Part shown: positions 25,217-33,263 of the stretch, in pieces | Position numbering within the stretch: position 1 is the stretch's first letter | How the letters are laid out: each line of letters begins with the position of its first letter | Assembly: GCF_036170895.1 (NCBI RefSeq) | Contig: NZ_CP108036.1 | Span: 2,852,001-2,916,000, forward strand | DNA length: 64,000 nt | Direction: 5' to 3' | From: Streptomyces erythrochromogenes | GTDB taxonomy: Bacteria; Actinomycetota; Actinomycetes; Streptomycetales; Streptomycetaceae | Position numbers and translations under genes: made by a program | Notes under the pieces: model-generated | Told to the model about the DNA's origin: nothing | The model's database searches: none | What the model saw: the letters and a program-made list of their open reading frames with translations, nothing else

Positions 25217-25917
25217 GACGGCTCCAGGGTGCTGAGCAGACGGGGTGCGGCGACGGGGGTGCGGCCGGGCGGGGTGCGCAGGCAGCGGCGGGCTGCCGGG
25301 GTGCCGGGCAGCGGCGGCAGCAGCAGCGCGGCGGCCACGACGAGCAGGGCCGGGGCCGCCGGGGCGTACAGCAGGGCGGCCGCGGACAGCAGGACGCGCA
25401 GGGCGCTCTCGCCGGCGGTCCGGGCGAGGGCGAGGCCCGGCGGGGTTCCGCGTTCGCACCACAGCCGCAGCCTGTCGAAGGACCAGGCGGTGGCCCAGCC
25501 CATGAGCGGCCGGAAGACGAGCCGGTCGGCCAGGGCCCCGAAGCGGCCCCAGCGGGGCCGGTAGTCGTAGCCGGTGAGGAAGCGGATGCCGTCGCCGTCG
25601 GGGACGTAGCGCCAGTACCCGCTGCCTTCCGCGAGCAGGGACAGCGGATGGTCCGAGGCGAACCGCAGGGCCGACACCCTGGTCCCGTCGGGCCGGCGGC
25701 GCTCCCCCGCGGAGACGCCGGTCCCGTCGACGGAGACGAAGGGCAGTACGCGGGTCGCGTACCGGAACCGCTGCGGCTCGCCCTCGGACCGCGGGAGGTA
25801 GTGGATGGAGGTGAACCTCAGGTCCCACCGCTGGTGCTGGGCCGGATCCTGGCTGCGTTCCCACAGCTCGTCCATCCCGGCCCGGACGAACGTCTCGACG
25901 TACAGGCTCACGTCCAC
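25213..25917 (-). CDS. SRPBCC-fold protein with C-terminal membrane segments
   Basis: 234 aa. The N-terminal half (SLYVETFVRAGMDELWERSQDPAQHQRWDLRF) is a START/Bet-v1-like (SRPBCC) lipid or small-molecule binding domain. It is followed by GSGYWRYVPDGDGIRFLTGYDYRPRWG and a hydrophobic tail ALRVLLSAAALLYAPAAPALLVVAAALLLPPLPG (about 175-208), which suggests membrane anchoring. GTG 25917 has GGGAACGGGG upstream. It is the first gene of the operon with DUF4166 and TetR, 15 bp downstream of the first operator. Confidence 0.7.
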   Translation of the reverse strand: MDVSLYVETFVRAGMDELWERSQDPAQHQRWDLRFTSIHYLPRSEGEPQRFRYATRVLPFVSVDGTGVSAGERRRPDGTRVSALRFASDHPLSLLAEGSGYWRYVPDGDGIRFLTGYDYRPRWGRFGALADRLVFRPLMGWATAWSFDRLRLWCERGTPPGLALARTAGESALRVLLSAAALLYAPAAPALLVVAAALLLPPLPGTPAARRCLRTPPGRTPVAAPRLLSTLEPS

Positions 25918-25932
25918 CCCCGTTCCCGCGTT

Positions 25933-25982
25933 TTGAGCGATCGCTCAACCGGGACACTAGGCCAGTTTGAGCGATCGCTCAA
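25933..25982. promoter_or_regulatory. twin 16-bp palindromic operators
   Basis: TTGAGCGATCGCTCAA occurs at 25933-25948 and again, identically, at 25967-25982. Each copy is a perfect palindrome, and centre-to-centre spacing is 34 bp (about three helical turns). They lie immediately before the SRPBCC-DUF4166-TetR operon, and TGAGCGATCGCTCA is a classic TetR-type site. Autoregulation by the operon's TetR is inferred. Confidence 0.85.
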
Positions 25983-26021
25983 CCGTGAGGCCGGTCACAC
26001 GGATTGGGGCCGGGCATGCGA

Positions 26022-26054
26022 AAGCGCCCCCGGCCGGCTGGGCCAGGGGCGCTT
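26022..26054. terminator. stem-loop after the thiamine-binding-family gene
   Basis: AAGCGCCCC (26022-26030) pairs with GGGGCGCTT (26046-26054). It lies 23 nt past the stop of the minus-strand gene ending at 26077 and separates that unit from the twin operators. Confidence 0.7.
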
Positions 26055-26076
26055 CGGGTGTACGGGGGCGGGCGGT

Positions 26077-26376
26077 TCAGCCCTGCGCGAGGTGGCGTTC
26101 CACCGTCTCGACCTTCGAGGTGATGCCGTCGGTGACGCCGGGGCGGATGTCGGCCTTGATGATCACGGACACCCGCGGCGCCCGCTCCTCGACCGCCGCC
26201 ACCGCGCGCCGGACGACGTCCATGACCTCGTCCCAGGACTCACCCTCGATGGTGGTGAACATCGCGTCGGTGCGGTTCGCCAGCCCGGACTCGCGGACCA
26301 CGCGGACCGCGTCGGCGACGTACTCCCCGACCTCTTCACCGACGCCGAGCGGGGTCACCGAGAACGCGACGATCAC
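26077..26376 (-). CDS. MTH1187/YqgV-family thiamine-binding-type protein
   Basis: 99 aa, the usual length. [32 protein letters not shown], then [19 protein letters not shown] and [13 protein letters not shown], match the small ferredoxin-like MTH1187 (former DUF77) family, some members of which bind thiamine-type ligands. Its ATG overlaps the DUF3817 stop by 4 nt (ATGA), so both are co-translated. Confidence 0.85.
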   Translation of the reverse strand: MIVAFSVTPLGVGEEVGEYVADAVRVVRESGLANRTDAMFTTIEGESWDEVMDVVRRAVAAVEERAPRVSVIIKADIRPGVTDGITSKVETVERHLAQG

Positions 26377-26717
26377 GCCTGGGCCGCCTCACGGGCGCGG
26401 GCCGCGACCACGCTGTCGGCCTCTTCGCGCTTGAGCAGCTTGTCGCCGTAGAGGCCACCCAGCGGTACCACGGAGAGGACGAAGAAGAACAGGGCCTTCT
26501 TGAAAGGCCACTTCGCCTTGTACCACACGTCCAGCAGCAGCACCGAGTAGACCATGAACAGGATCGCGTGCAGGATTCCCAGCGGCATCAGCAGGTAGTC
26601 GATGTCCGAGACCCGGCTCAGCAGCGAGCCGAAGATCAGCAGGGCCGGGAACGACAGCGCCTCCGGGACGGAGACGAGGCGCAGGCGGTGCAGGGCGGAG
26701 GCGGTCTTGATGTCCAC
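26373..26717 (-). CDS. DUF3817 small membrane protein (second copy)
   Basis: 114 aa with three membrane segments ([63 protein letters not shown]) and the family core [23 protein letters not shown]. It is paralogous to 19338-19667 but in a different context, coupled to the thiamine-binding-family gene. Function is unknown. Confidence 0.85.
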   Translation of the reverse strand: MDIKTASALHRLRLVSVPEALSFPALLIFGSLLSRVSDIDYLLMPLGILHAILFMVYSVLLLDVWYKAKWPFKKALFFFVLSVVPLGGLYGDKLLKREEADSVVAARAREAAQA

Positions 26718-26904
26718 GTGGAACCTTCGGGGGTGGAGGCCAGGGTCGCCTCCAGTGTCTCAGCAGCTTTACGGGATCTTGACCCGGCCCCTCCCCGCCG
26801 GCCCGGGCCGGACCGTACCGGGATCGCTCCCAAACGCCCGGGTGTGTCATATATCCGGCCACGGGACTCTGTTCGGGTCCGCCCGCTGCCGATAACGTCA
26901 TCCC

Positions 26905-27543
26905 GTGGCTCAGTTCCGACTCCAAGGCAGCAAGGTGCTGGCCGTCGACCTGACCGGGGACGCCGTGAAAGCGAAGAACGGCTCCATGGTCGCGTACGAC
27001 GGGCAGATGGCCTTCAAGAAGATGTCCGGCGGTGGCGAAGGCCTCCGCGGGATGGTGACCCGCCGGCTGACCGGCGAACAGATGACGGTGATGGAGGTAC
27101 AGGGGCACGGCACCTGCTTCTTCGCCGACCGCGCAAGTGAGATCAATCTGGTCAATCTGCGCGGCGAGAAGCTCTACGTCGAGTCCAGCAACCTGCTGTG
27201 CACCGACGCCGGCCTGCGCACCGGCACCACCTTCACCGGACTGCGCGGCGCCTCGACGGGCAACGGTCTGTTCACCACGACGGTCGAGGGCTCGGGCCAG
27301 GCGGCGATCGTCTCCGACGGTCCGGCCGTGGTGCTGCGCGTGAGCGCCCAGTACCCGCTGTCCGTCGACCCGGGGGCGTACATCGCGCACACCGGCAACC
27401 TCCAGCAGTCCTTCCAGTCCGGTGTGACCTTCCGCACGCTGATCGGCGAGGGCTCCGGCGAGGCGTTCCAGATCCGCTTCGAGGGCGAGGGCCTGGTCTA
27501 CGTGCAGCCGAGCGAGCGCAACACCGTCGGGGGCGACATCTGA
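26905..27543 (+). CDS. AIM24-family protein 1
   Basis: 212 aa. Beta-rich AIM24 fold seen in VLAVDLTGDAVKAKNGSMVAYDGQMAFKK, EVQGHGTCFFADRASEINLVNLRGEKLYVESSNLLC and GLFTTTVEGSGQAAIVSDGP. GTG 26905 is 6 nt after TAACGT (26893-26898) with no ribosome binding site, so probably leaderless. It is the first of three consecutive AIM24 genes and its stop overlaps the next start by one base (TGATG). The family has no established bacterial role. Confidence 0.85.
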   Translation: MAQFRLQGSKVLAVDLTGDAVKAKNGSMVAYDGQMAFKKMSGGGEGLRGMVTRRLTGEQMTVMEVQGHGTCFFADRASEINLVNLRGEKLYVESSNLLCTDAGLRTGTTFTGLRGASTGNGLFTTTVEGSGQAAIVSDGPAVVLRVSAQYPLSVDPGAYIAHTGNLQQSFQSGVTFRTLIGEGSGEAFQIRFEGEGLVYVQPSERNTVGGDI

Positions 27544-28193
27544 TGCCGTTCCGCGAGATCAACTCGAAGATGGTCGAGGCCCAGGTCGTCCCGGGCCAGA
27601 GGATGTTCAGCCAGCGCGGCGCGATGCTCGCGTACCGCGGCGACGTCTCCTTCACCCCGAGCCTGACGGGCGGTCAGGGCGGGGTCATGGGCATGATCGG
27701 GCGCCGCGTGGCGAACGAGCAGACCCCGCTGATGACGGTCGAGGGCAGCGGCACCGTGATGTTCGGCCACGGCGGCCACCACATCCAGGTGATCAACCTG
27801 ACCGGCGAGACCCTCTACGTGGAGGCCGACCGGCTGCTCGCCTTCGACGGCACCCTCCAGCAGGGCACGATGTTCATGGGCTCGCAGGGCGGGGTCATGG
27901 GCATGGTCCGCGGCCAGGTGAGCGGCCAAGGCCTGTTCACCACCACCCTCAAGGGCCACGGCTCGGTCGCCGTGATGGCCCACGGCGGGGTCATCGAACT
28001 CCCCATCACCCCCAACCGTCCGGTCCACGTGGACCCGCAGGCCTACGTGGCCCACCACGGGGACGTCAGGAACAAGCTCTCCACCGCCCTCGGGTGGCGG
28101 GACATGGTGGGGCGCGGCTCGGGCGAGGCGTTCCAGCTGGAACTGTCCGGCCAGGGCGCGGTGTACGTACAGGCCTCCGAGGAGAAGCTGTGA
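27543..28193 (+). CDS. AIM24-family protein 2
   Basis: 216 aa. The same fold with glycine-rich loops: SQRGAMLAYRGDVSFTPS, TVEGSGTVMFGHGGHHIQVINLTGETLYVEADRLLAF and the repeated GSQGGVMGMV/GGQGGVMGMI. It starts at ATG 27543 one base inside the previous stop and ends overlapping the next start (GTGA). Its sequence is close enough to protein 1 (LVNLRGEKLYVES versus VINLTGETLYVEA) to be a tandem duplicate. Confidence 0.85.
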   Translation: MPFREINSKMVEAQVVPGQRMFSQRGAMLAYRGDVSFTPSLTGGQGGVMGMIGRRVANEQTPLMTVEGSGTVMFGHGGHHIQVINLTGETLYVEADRLLAFDGTLQQGTMFMGSQGGVMGMVRGQVSGQGLFTTTLKGHGSVAVMAHGGVIELPITPNRPVHVDPQAYVAHHGDVRNKLSTALGWRDMVGRGSGEAFQLELSGQGAVYVQASEEKL

Positions 28194-29008
28194 ACTTTGG
28201 CCCCGTGATGGGCGGGCCCGGCGGCCCGACGGTCTTCGACCCGTACACGCTGCCCTCCGACGACAACGTGAACGCCTACACCTTCTGCGTGGAGCTCAAG
28301 GGGAGCCAGTGGTTCCTGCAGAAGGGCAAGATGATCTCGTACTACGGGCGCATCGAGTTCAACGGCATCGGGAACGGGCGCTTCGACCGCCTGCTGCGCA
28401 CCAGCTTCCACTCCCCGCTGCACGCCAGCGACTGGGTGGTCGCCGAGGGCCAGGGCAAGATGCTGCTGGCCGACCGGGCCTTCGACGTGAACTCGTACGA
28501 CCTGGACAACGGCAACCTGACGATCCGCTCGGGCAACCTGCTCGCGTACCAGCCCTCGCTCGCCCTGAAGCAGTCGATCGTCCCGGGCTTCCTGACGCTG
28601 ATCGGGACCGGGAAGTTCGTGGCGGCCTCGAACGGGCCGGTGGTGTTCATGGAGCCGCCGCTGCGCGTGGACCCCCAGGCGCTCGTCGGCTGGGCGGACT
28701 GCCCGTCTCCCTGTCACCATTACGATCACGGCTACATGTCCGGCGTGATGGGCGGACTGCGTTCGCTGACCGGCATCGGCGGCACCTCGGGCGAGGAACA
28801 CCAGTTCGAGTTCGTCGGAGCGGGGACGGTGCTGCTGCAGTCCTCGGAGATGCTGATGGCCGAGCAGTCGATCGGCGCGGTGGGCGCGGGGGCGGCCACG
28901 GGCAACGCGCAGGGCGTGCCGGGTGCCGGCCAGGGACCCCTGGGGCAGATGGGCGTGCCGCGGATGCCGGGACAGCTGGGTGATTTCCAGCGCCGCCTGG
29001 GACTGTGA
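28190..29008 (+). CDS. AIM24-family protein 3, with C-terminal Gly/Gln/Pro extension
   Basis: 272 aa, the longest of the three. The core is FCVELKGSQWFLQKGKMISYYGRIEF, VAEGQGKMLLADRAFDVNSYDLDNGNLTIRSGNLLAYQ and EEHQFEFVGAGTVLLQSSEMLM. The last 45 residues (GAGAATGNAQGVPGAGQGPLGQMGVPRMPGQLGDFQRR) are low complexity. GTG 28190 overlaps the AIM24-2 stop. Position and coupling imply the three products act together, perhaps as a complex. Confidence 0.85.
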   Translation: MNFGPVMGGPGGPTVFDPYTLPSDDNVNAYTFCVELKGSQWFLQKGKMISYYGRIEFNGIGNGRFDRLLRTSFHSPLHASDWVVAEGQGKMLLADRAFDVNSYDLDNGNLTIRSGNLLAYQPSLALKQSIVPGFLTLIGTGKFVAASNGPVVFMEPPLRVDPQALVGWADCPSPCHHYDHGYMSGVMGGLRSLTGIGGTSGEEHQFEFVGAGTVLLQSSEMLMAEQSIGAVGAGAATGNAQGVPGAGQGPLGQMGVPRMPGQLGDFQRRLGL

Positions 29009-29027
29009 CGACCGGGACTTTCGACCT

Positions 29028-29057
29028 TTGTACGCAATTCAACTTTTTAGGTAGAGT
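29028..29057 (+). promoter_or_regulatory. promoter of the MarR gene, leaderless
   Basis: TTGTAC (29028-29033), an 18-bp spacer, and TAGAGT (29052-29057), then 6 nt to ATG 29064. The unusually A/T-rich stretch AATTCAACTTTTTAGG lies between the boxes. No ribosome binding site is present. Confidence 0.65.
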
Positions 29058-29063
29058 TCATTC

Positions 29064-29549
29064 ATGGAGACCATGGAGACCGAGACGGCCACGCGCTGGC
29101 TCACCGACGCGGAGCAGTGCGCCTGGCGCACCCACCTGGACGTCAGCAGGCTGCTCATGCACCAGCTGGAAAAGGATCTCCAGCCCTTCGGACTCACCAA
29201 CAACGACTACGAGATCCTCGTGAACCTCTCGGAGTCGCAGGACCACCGGATGCGCATGAGCGATCTGGCGACGGCCACCCTGCAGTCCAAGAGCCGGCTG
29301 TCGCACCAGATCACCCGCATGGAGGCGGCCGGCCTGGTCCGCCGGGTCAACTGCGAGTCCGACCGCCGCGGCCTGTACGCGGTGCTCACGGACGAGGGCA
29401 TGGAGACGATGCGGAAGGTCGCCCCGCACCACGTGGCGTCCGTCCGCCAGCACTTCATCGACCTGCTGCCGCCGGAGGCCCTGGCGGCGCTGCGCGCCTC
29501 GCTGACCCCGGTGGCGGAGCACCTGCGCGGCACCCGCGGCAAGGTCTGA
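29064..29549 (+). CDS. MarR-family transcriptional regulator
   Basis: 161 aa. The winged HTH spans about 50-125: LTNNDYEILVNLSESQDHRMRMSDLATATLQSKSRLSHQITRMEAAGLVRR, then the wing NCESDRRGLYAVLTDEG with the D-R-R-G signature. ATG 29064 is probably the transcription start itself; a second in-frame ATG three codons on is possible. It stands between the AIM24 genes and a PepSY gene, all on the plus strand; its target is unknown. Confidence 0.88.
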   Translation: METMETETATRWLTDAEQCAWRTHLDVSRLLMHQLEKDLQPFGLTNNDYEILVNLSESQDHRMRMSDLATATLQSKSRLSHQITRMEAAGLVRRVNCESDRRGLYAVLTDEGMETMRKVAPHHVASVRQHFIDLLPPEALAALRASLTPVAEHLRGTRGKV

Positions 29550-29665
29550 GCGGGGCGCTCGGCGCGCCCCGCGGGGCGGCCGGCCGGACAATGGGCGGTG
29601 TCCGCCCGCTGCCGGCCGCCGCCGGGCAACCGGAAGCGCCCTGGCCGGCCTGAGGAGGTCCAGCC

Positions 29666-30247
29666 ATGAAGCGCACCAGGTACGTCTCCGCTGCCACGGC
29701 CGTCGTCCTGATGACCGGAGGTCCGGTGGCGGTCGCGACAGCGGCCGCCGCCGACCCGGCGAGAACCGCCGCCGCGGCCCCCGTCGCCGCGCGCGCCGAC
29801 GTGACGGCGGAGAGCGCCGCCGCGGCCGCCCTGAAGCACTATCCGGGCGTGATCGAGTCCCTCGACAAGGACGGATCCGTCTGGCACGTCGACGTGATCG
29901 GCAAGGACGGCAAGGGCCACGCCGAACTCGAAGTGTCCGCGAGCGGCTCGGTCACCGGGCAGAACCGGGACACCGACGAGAACGCCGCCGAGAACAAGGC
30001 CCTGGTCTCCGCCAAGGTCACCGCCCAGCAGGCGATGAAGGCGGCCCTGGCCGCCCACCCCGGACAGGTCACGACCGTCGAATGGGACGACGACGACGGC
30101 ACCGCCTCCTGGCACGTCGAGGTCAAGGGCAAGGACGGGAAGACCTGGGACGCCCAGGTGGACCCCACCACGGGCAAGGTCACCCAGTCCGGCTCCGATG
30201 CGGACTCGGACGACGACGGAGACGGGGACGGGGACGGCAACAACTGA
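29666..30247 (+). CDS. exported PepSY-domain protein
   Basis: 193 aa. The signal peptide is MKRTRYVSAATAVVLMTGGPVAVATAAAA, with likely cleavage at ATA or AAA. Two PepSY-like repeats follow: ESAAAAALKHYPGVIESLDKDGSVWHVDVIGKDG (about 48-95) and TAQQAMKAALAAHPGQVTTVEWDDDDGTASWHVEVKGKDG (about 115-165). The tail is Asp/Gly-rich (DADSDDDGDGDGDGNN). A TGAGGAGGTCCAGCC ribosome binding site precedes ATG 29666. PepSY proteins are extracytoplasmic and often modulate other proteins; no partner is visible here. Confidence 0.85.
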   Translation: MKRTRYVSAATAVVLMTGGPVAVATAAAADPARTAAAAPVAARADVTAESAAAAALKHYPGVIESLDKDGSVWHVDVIGKDGKGHAELEVSASGSVTGQNRDTDENAAENKALVSAKVTAQQAMKAALAAHPGQVTTVEWDDDDGTASWHVEVKGKDGKTWDAQVDPTTGKVTQSGSDADSDDDGDGDGDGNN

Positions 30248-30287
30248 GGCAGCACCCCGCCCCGCCGAGCCGCGAAGAGGCCCGACC

Positions 30288-31268
30288 CTAGGCCCGGGCC
30301 TGGTCCTGAGTCTCCGTGAGGGTTGCCAGGAGGGCGTCGGCCGCCGCGTACGGGTCCAGCTCACCCTCGGCGACCCTGGCGGCCAGCGCGCCCAGGTGCG
30401 CGTCGCCGTGGACGTCCGCCATCCGCGCCCGCAGCGCGGTGACGGCGATCGTTTCGACCTCCCGCGCGGCCCGCGCCGCCCGCCGCTCGGCGAGCACCCC
30501 GCGCTCGTCCATCCACGCCCGGTGCTTCTCCAGCGCCTCGACGACCTCGTCGATGCCCTGGCCGCGGGCCGCGACCGTCTTCACGATCGGCGGCCGCCAG
30601 TCGTCCCGGCCGCGCGCCTCGCCCAGCCCCAGCATGTGGTTCAGCTCCCGGGCGGTCGCGTCCGCGCCGTCCCGGTCCGCCTTGTTGACCACGTACACGT
30701 CGCCGATCTCCAGGATCCCCGCCTTCGCGGCCTGGATCCCGTCGCCCATCCCGGGAGCCAGCAGCACCACCGAGGTGTCCGCCTGCGAGGCGATCTCCAC
30801 CTCCGACTGCCCGACCCCGACCGTCTCGACCAGGATCACGTCGCACCCGGCGGCGTCCAGCACCCGGATCGCCTGCGGGGCGGCCCAGGCGAGCCCGCCC
30901 AGGTGGCCGCGGGTGGCCATGGAGCGGATGTAGACCCCCGGGTCCGAGGCGTGGTCCGACATCCGCACCCGGTCACCGAGCAGCGCCCCGCCCGAGAAGG
31001 GCGAGGACGGGTCGACGGCGAGGACGCCCACGCGCTTGCCGGCCCGGCGGTACGCGGACACCAGCGCCGAGGTCGAGGTCGACTTGCCCACGCCCGGCGA
31101 CCCCGTCAGGCCCACCACGTACGCCCCGCCCGTCAGCGGGGCCAGCGCGGCCATCACCTCGCGCAGCTGCGGGGACGCCCCCTCCACCAGCGAGATCAGC
31201 CGGGCCACCGCTCTCGGCCGGCCCTCCCGCGCCTGGGCCACCAGCTGGGGGACGTCCACCGCCGTCAT
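30288..31268 (-). CDS. meaB: methylmalonyl-CoA mutase-associated GTPase MeaB
   Basis: 326 aa G3E-type GTPase that loads and protects adenosylcobalamin in acyl-CoA mutases. The P-loop is GSPGVGKS (56-63), followed by LAVDPSSPFSGGALLGDRVRM, IRSMATRGHLGGLA, ETVGVGQSE and the base motif NKADRDGAD. It could serve IcmA (11-13 kb away) or a methylmalonyl-CoA mutase encoded elsewhere. It follows the thiolase gene on the same strand, but a 12-bp terminator-type stem lies between them. Confidence 0.95.
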   Translation of the reverse strand: MTAVDVPQLVAQAREGRPRAVARLISLVEGASPQLREVMAALAPLTGGAYVVGLTGSPGVGKSTSTSALVSAYRRAGKRVGVLAVDPSSPFSGGALLGDRVRMSDHASDPGVYIRSMATRGHLGGLAWAAPQAIRVLDAAGCDVILVETVGVGQSEVEIASQADTSVVLLAPGMGDGIQAAKAGILEIGDVYVVNKADRDGADATARELNHMLGLGEARGRDDWRPPIVKTVAARGQGIDEVVEALEKHRAWMDERGVLAERRAARAAREVETIAVTALRARMADVHGDAHLGALAARVAEGELDPYAAADALLATLTETQDQARA

Positions 31269-31307
31269 ACGTGCTGCGCTCCTCGGTTCTCGTACGGGAT
31301 ACGTGCG

Positions 31308-31338
31308 GGCCGCCGGGCCGGGTGCGGGCCCGGCGGCC
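31308..31338. terminator. 12-bp stem between thiolase and meaB
   Basis: GGCCGCCGGGCC (31308-31319) pairs with 31327-31338 around a 7-nt loop, just past the thiolase stop on the minus strand. It suggests that meaB is at least partly separated from thiolase transcription. Confidence 0.6.
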
Positions 31339-31345
31339 GGGCTGC

Positions 31346-32545
31346 CTACTTGGCGACGCGGACGATCAGCGCGTCACCCTGGCCGCCGCCGCCGCACAGC
31401 GCGGCCGCGCCGACCCCGCCGCCGCGGCGCTTCAGCTCCAGCGCCAGGTGCAGCACGACGCGGGCGCCGGACATGCCGATCGGGTGGCCCAGGGCGATGG
31501 CGCCACCGTTGACGTTCACCTTTTCCGGGGTCACGCCCAGGTCCTTCATTGACTGCACGGCGACCGCGGCGAAGGCCTCGTTGATCTCGATGAGGTCCAG
31601 GTCGGAGACCTCCAGGCCCTCCTTCTTCAGGGCGTGCAGGATCGCGTTCGACGGCTGCGACTGGAGCGAGTTGTCCGGGCCGGCCACGTTGCCGTGGGCG
31701 CCGATCTCCGCGATCCACTCCAGGCCGAGCTCCTCGGCCTTCGCCCTGCTCATCACGACCACGGCGGCCGCGCCGTCGCTGATCTGCGAGGACGTGCCCG
31801 CGGTGATCGTGCCGTCCTTGGCGAAGGCGGGACGCAGCTTGCCGAGCGACTCCACCGTGGTCTCGGGGCGGATGCCCTCGTCCGTCGAGAAGATCACCGG
31901 GTCGCCCTTGCGCTGCGGGATCTCGACCGGGGTGATCTCGGCCTCGAAGACACCGTTCTTCTGGGCGGCGGCGGCACGCTGGTGCGAGGCCGCGGCGAAC
32001 TCGTCCTGAGGGCCGCGCTCGATGCCCAGGCGGGTGTTGTGCTTCTCGGTGGACTCGCCCATCGCGATGTTCTCGAAGGCGTCGGTGAGGCCGTCGTAGG
32101 CCATCGCGTCCAGCATCTCGACCGCGCCGTACTTGTAGCCATCGCGGGACTTCGGCAGCAGGTGCGGGGCGTTCGTCATCGACTCCTGGCCGCCCGCGAC
32201 CACGATGTCGAACTCGCCCGCGCGGATCAGCTGGTCGGCCAGCGCGATCGCGTCCAGGCCCGAGAGGCACACCTTGTTGATGGTCAGGGCCGGCACGTTC
32301 ATCGGGATGCCGGCCTTGACCGCCGCCTGGCGGGCGGGGATCTGGCCCGCGCCGGCCTGGAGCACCTGGCCCATGATCACGTACTGGACCTGGTCGCCGG
32401 AGATCCCGGCCCGCTCCAGCGCGGACTTGATGGCGAAGCCGCCGAGGTCGGCACCCGAGAAGGACTTCAGCGAGCCGAGCAGCCGCCCCATGGGCGTGCG
32501 GGCCCCGGCGACGATCACGGAAGTGGTGTTGTTCGATCCGGACAT
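31346..32545 (-). CDS. acetyl-CoA C-acetyltransferase (thiolase II)
   Basis: 399 aa. The nucleophile is Cys93 in [11 protein letters not shown]; the second signature is [19 protein letters not shown], and the C-terminal Cys/Gly loop is [15 protein letters not shown]. This is a biosynthetic-type thiolase condensing two acetyl-CoA or cleaving acetoacetyl-CoA. It lies between meaB and the divergent mce (epimerase), and a 3-hydroxybutyryl-CoA dehydrogenase gene is at 49266-50114. Together these are parts of C4 acyl-CoA metabolism. Confidence 0.93.
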   Translation of the reverse strand: MSGSNNTTSVIVAGARTPMGRLLGSLKSFSGADLGGFAIKSALERAGISGDQVQYVIMGQVLQAGAGQIPARQAAVKAGIPMNVPALTINKVCLSGLDAIALADQLIRAGEFDIVVAGGQESMTNAPHLLPKSRDGYKYGAVEMLDAMAYDGLTDAFENIAMGESTEKHNTRLGIERGPQDEFAAASHQRAAAAQKNGVFEAEITPVEIPQRKGDPVIFSTDEGIRPETTVESLGKLRPAFAKDGTITAGTSSQISDGAAAVVVMSRAKAEELGLEWIAEIGAHGNVAGPDNSLQSQPSNAILHALKKEGLEVSDLDLIEINEAFAAVAVQSMKDLGVTPEKVNVNGGAIALGHPIGMSGARVVLHLALELKRRGGGVGAAALCGGGGQGDALIVRVAK

Positions 32546-32680
32546 GAGGCACAGCCCCTTGGATGAGGAGTGAACGAGGGTTTACGTGAATGTACTGGGC
32601 GGTACCGCAGCGGTCACCGGGCTGCCGGTGTGATCGCGCGCACGTTGCGTGACGACCCCCTTCAGCGGTGCACTGTCCCC

Positions 32681-33109
32681 ATGCTGACAAGAATCGACCA
32701 CATCGGGATCGCCTGCTTCGACCTGGACAAGACTGTCGAGTTCTACCGTGCCACGTACGGCTTCGAGGTGTTCCACACCGAGGTCAACGAGGAGCAGGGC
32801 GTCCGCGAGGCCATGTTGAAGATCAACGAAACCTCCGACGGCGGCGCCTCCTACATCCAGCTCCTGGAGCCCACCCGCGAGGACTCCGCCGTGGGCAAGT
32901 GGCTCGCCAAGAACGGCGAGGGCGTGCACCACATCGCCTTCGGCACCGAGGACGTCCGGGGCGACTCGGAGGCCATCCGCGGCAAGGGCGTCCGCGTGCT
33001 CTACGACCAGCCCCGCACCGGTTCGATGGGCTCCTCGATCACCTTCCTGCACCCCAAGGACTGCCACGGCGTCCTGACCGAACTGGTCACCTCCGGCCCC
33101 GACCATTGA
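32681..33109 (+). CDS. mce: methylmalonyl-CoA epimerase
   Basis: 142 aa VOC-fold metalloenzyme. It has LTRIDHIGIACFDLDKTVEFYRATYGFE, with the first metal His in IDHIGIA, then GVHHIAFGTEDV and ITFLHPKDCHGVLTELV, which carries the C-terminal Glu ligand. It inverts the C2 centre between (S)- and (R)-methylmalonyl-CoA on the route from propionyl-CoA to succinyl-CoA. The frame is open upstream to 32570, but conservation begins at ATG 32681, which has no obvious ribosome binding site. It is divergent from the thiolase. Confidence 0.93.
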   Translation: MLTRIDHIGIACFDLDKTVEFYRATYGFEVFHTEVNEEQGVREAMLKINETSDGGASYIQLLEPTREDSAVGKWLAKNGEGVHHIAFGTEDVRGDSEAIRGKGVRVLYDQPRTGSMGSSITFLHPKDCHGVLTELVTSGPDH

Positions 33110-33130
33110 TGGACCACTGATGGCCCGATT

Positions 33131-33165
33131 CCCCGGCCGGTAGAGTGGCCATGGCTCGGCCGGGG
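33131..33165. terminator. 9-bp stem-loop after mce
   Basis: CCCCGGCCG (33131-33139) pairs with CGGCCGGGG (33157-33165), about 20 nt after the mce stop and upstream of scy. Confidence 0.6.
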
Positions 33166-33263
33166 TTCGGTGCGGAGAGGGTCGGGGCCTGTGACCCCTG
33201 CCCCGGTATCTGACACCATTCCCCCGGGGGCGTCGTTCAGCGGGCGAGCGATGCTCATTGGGA

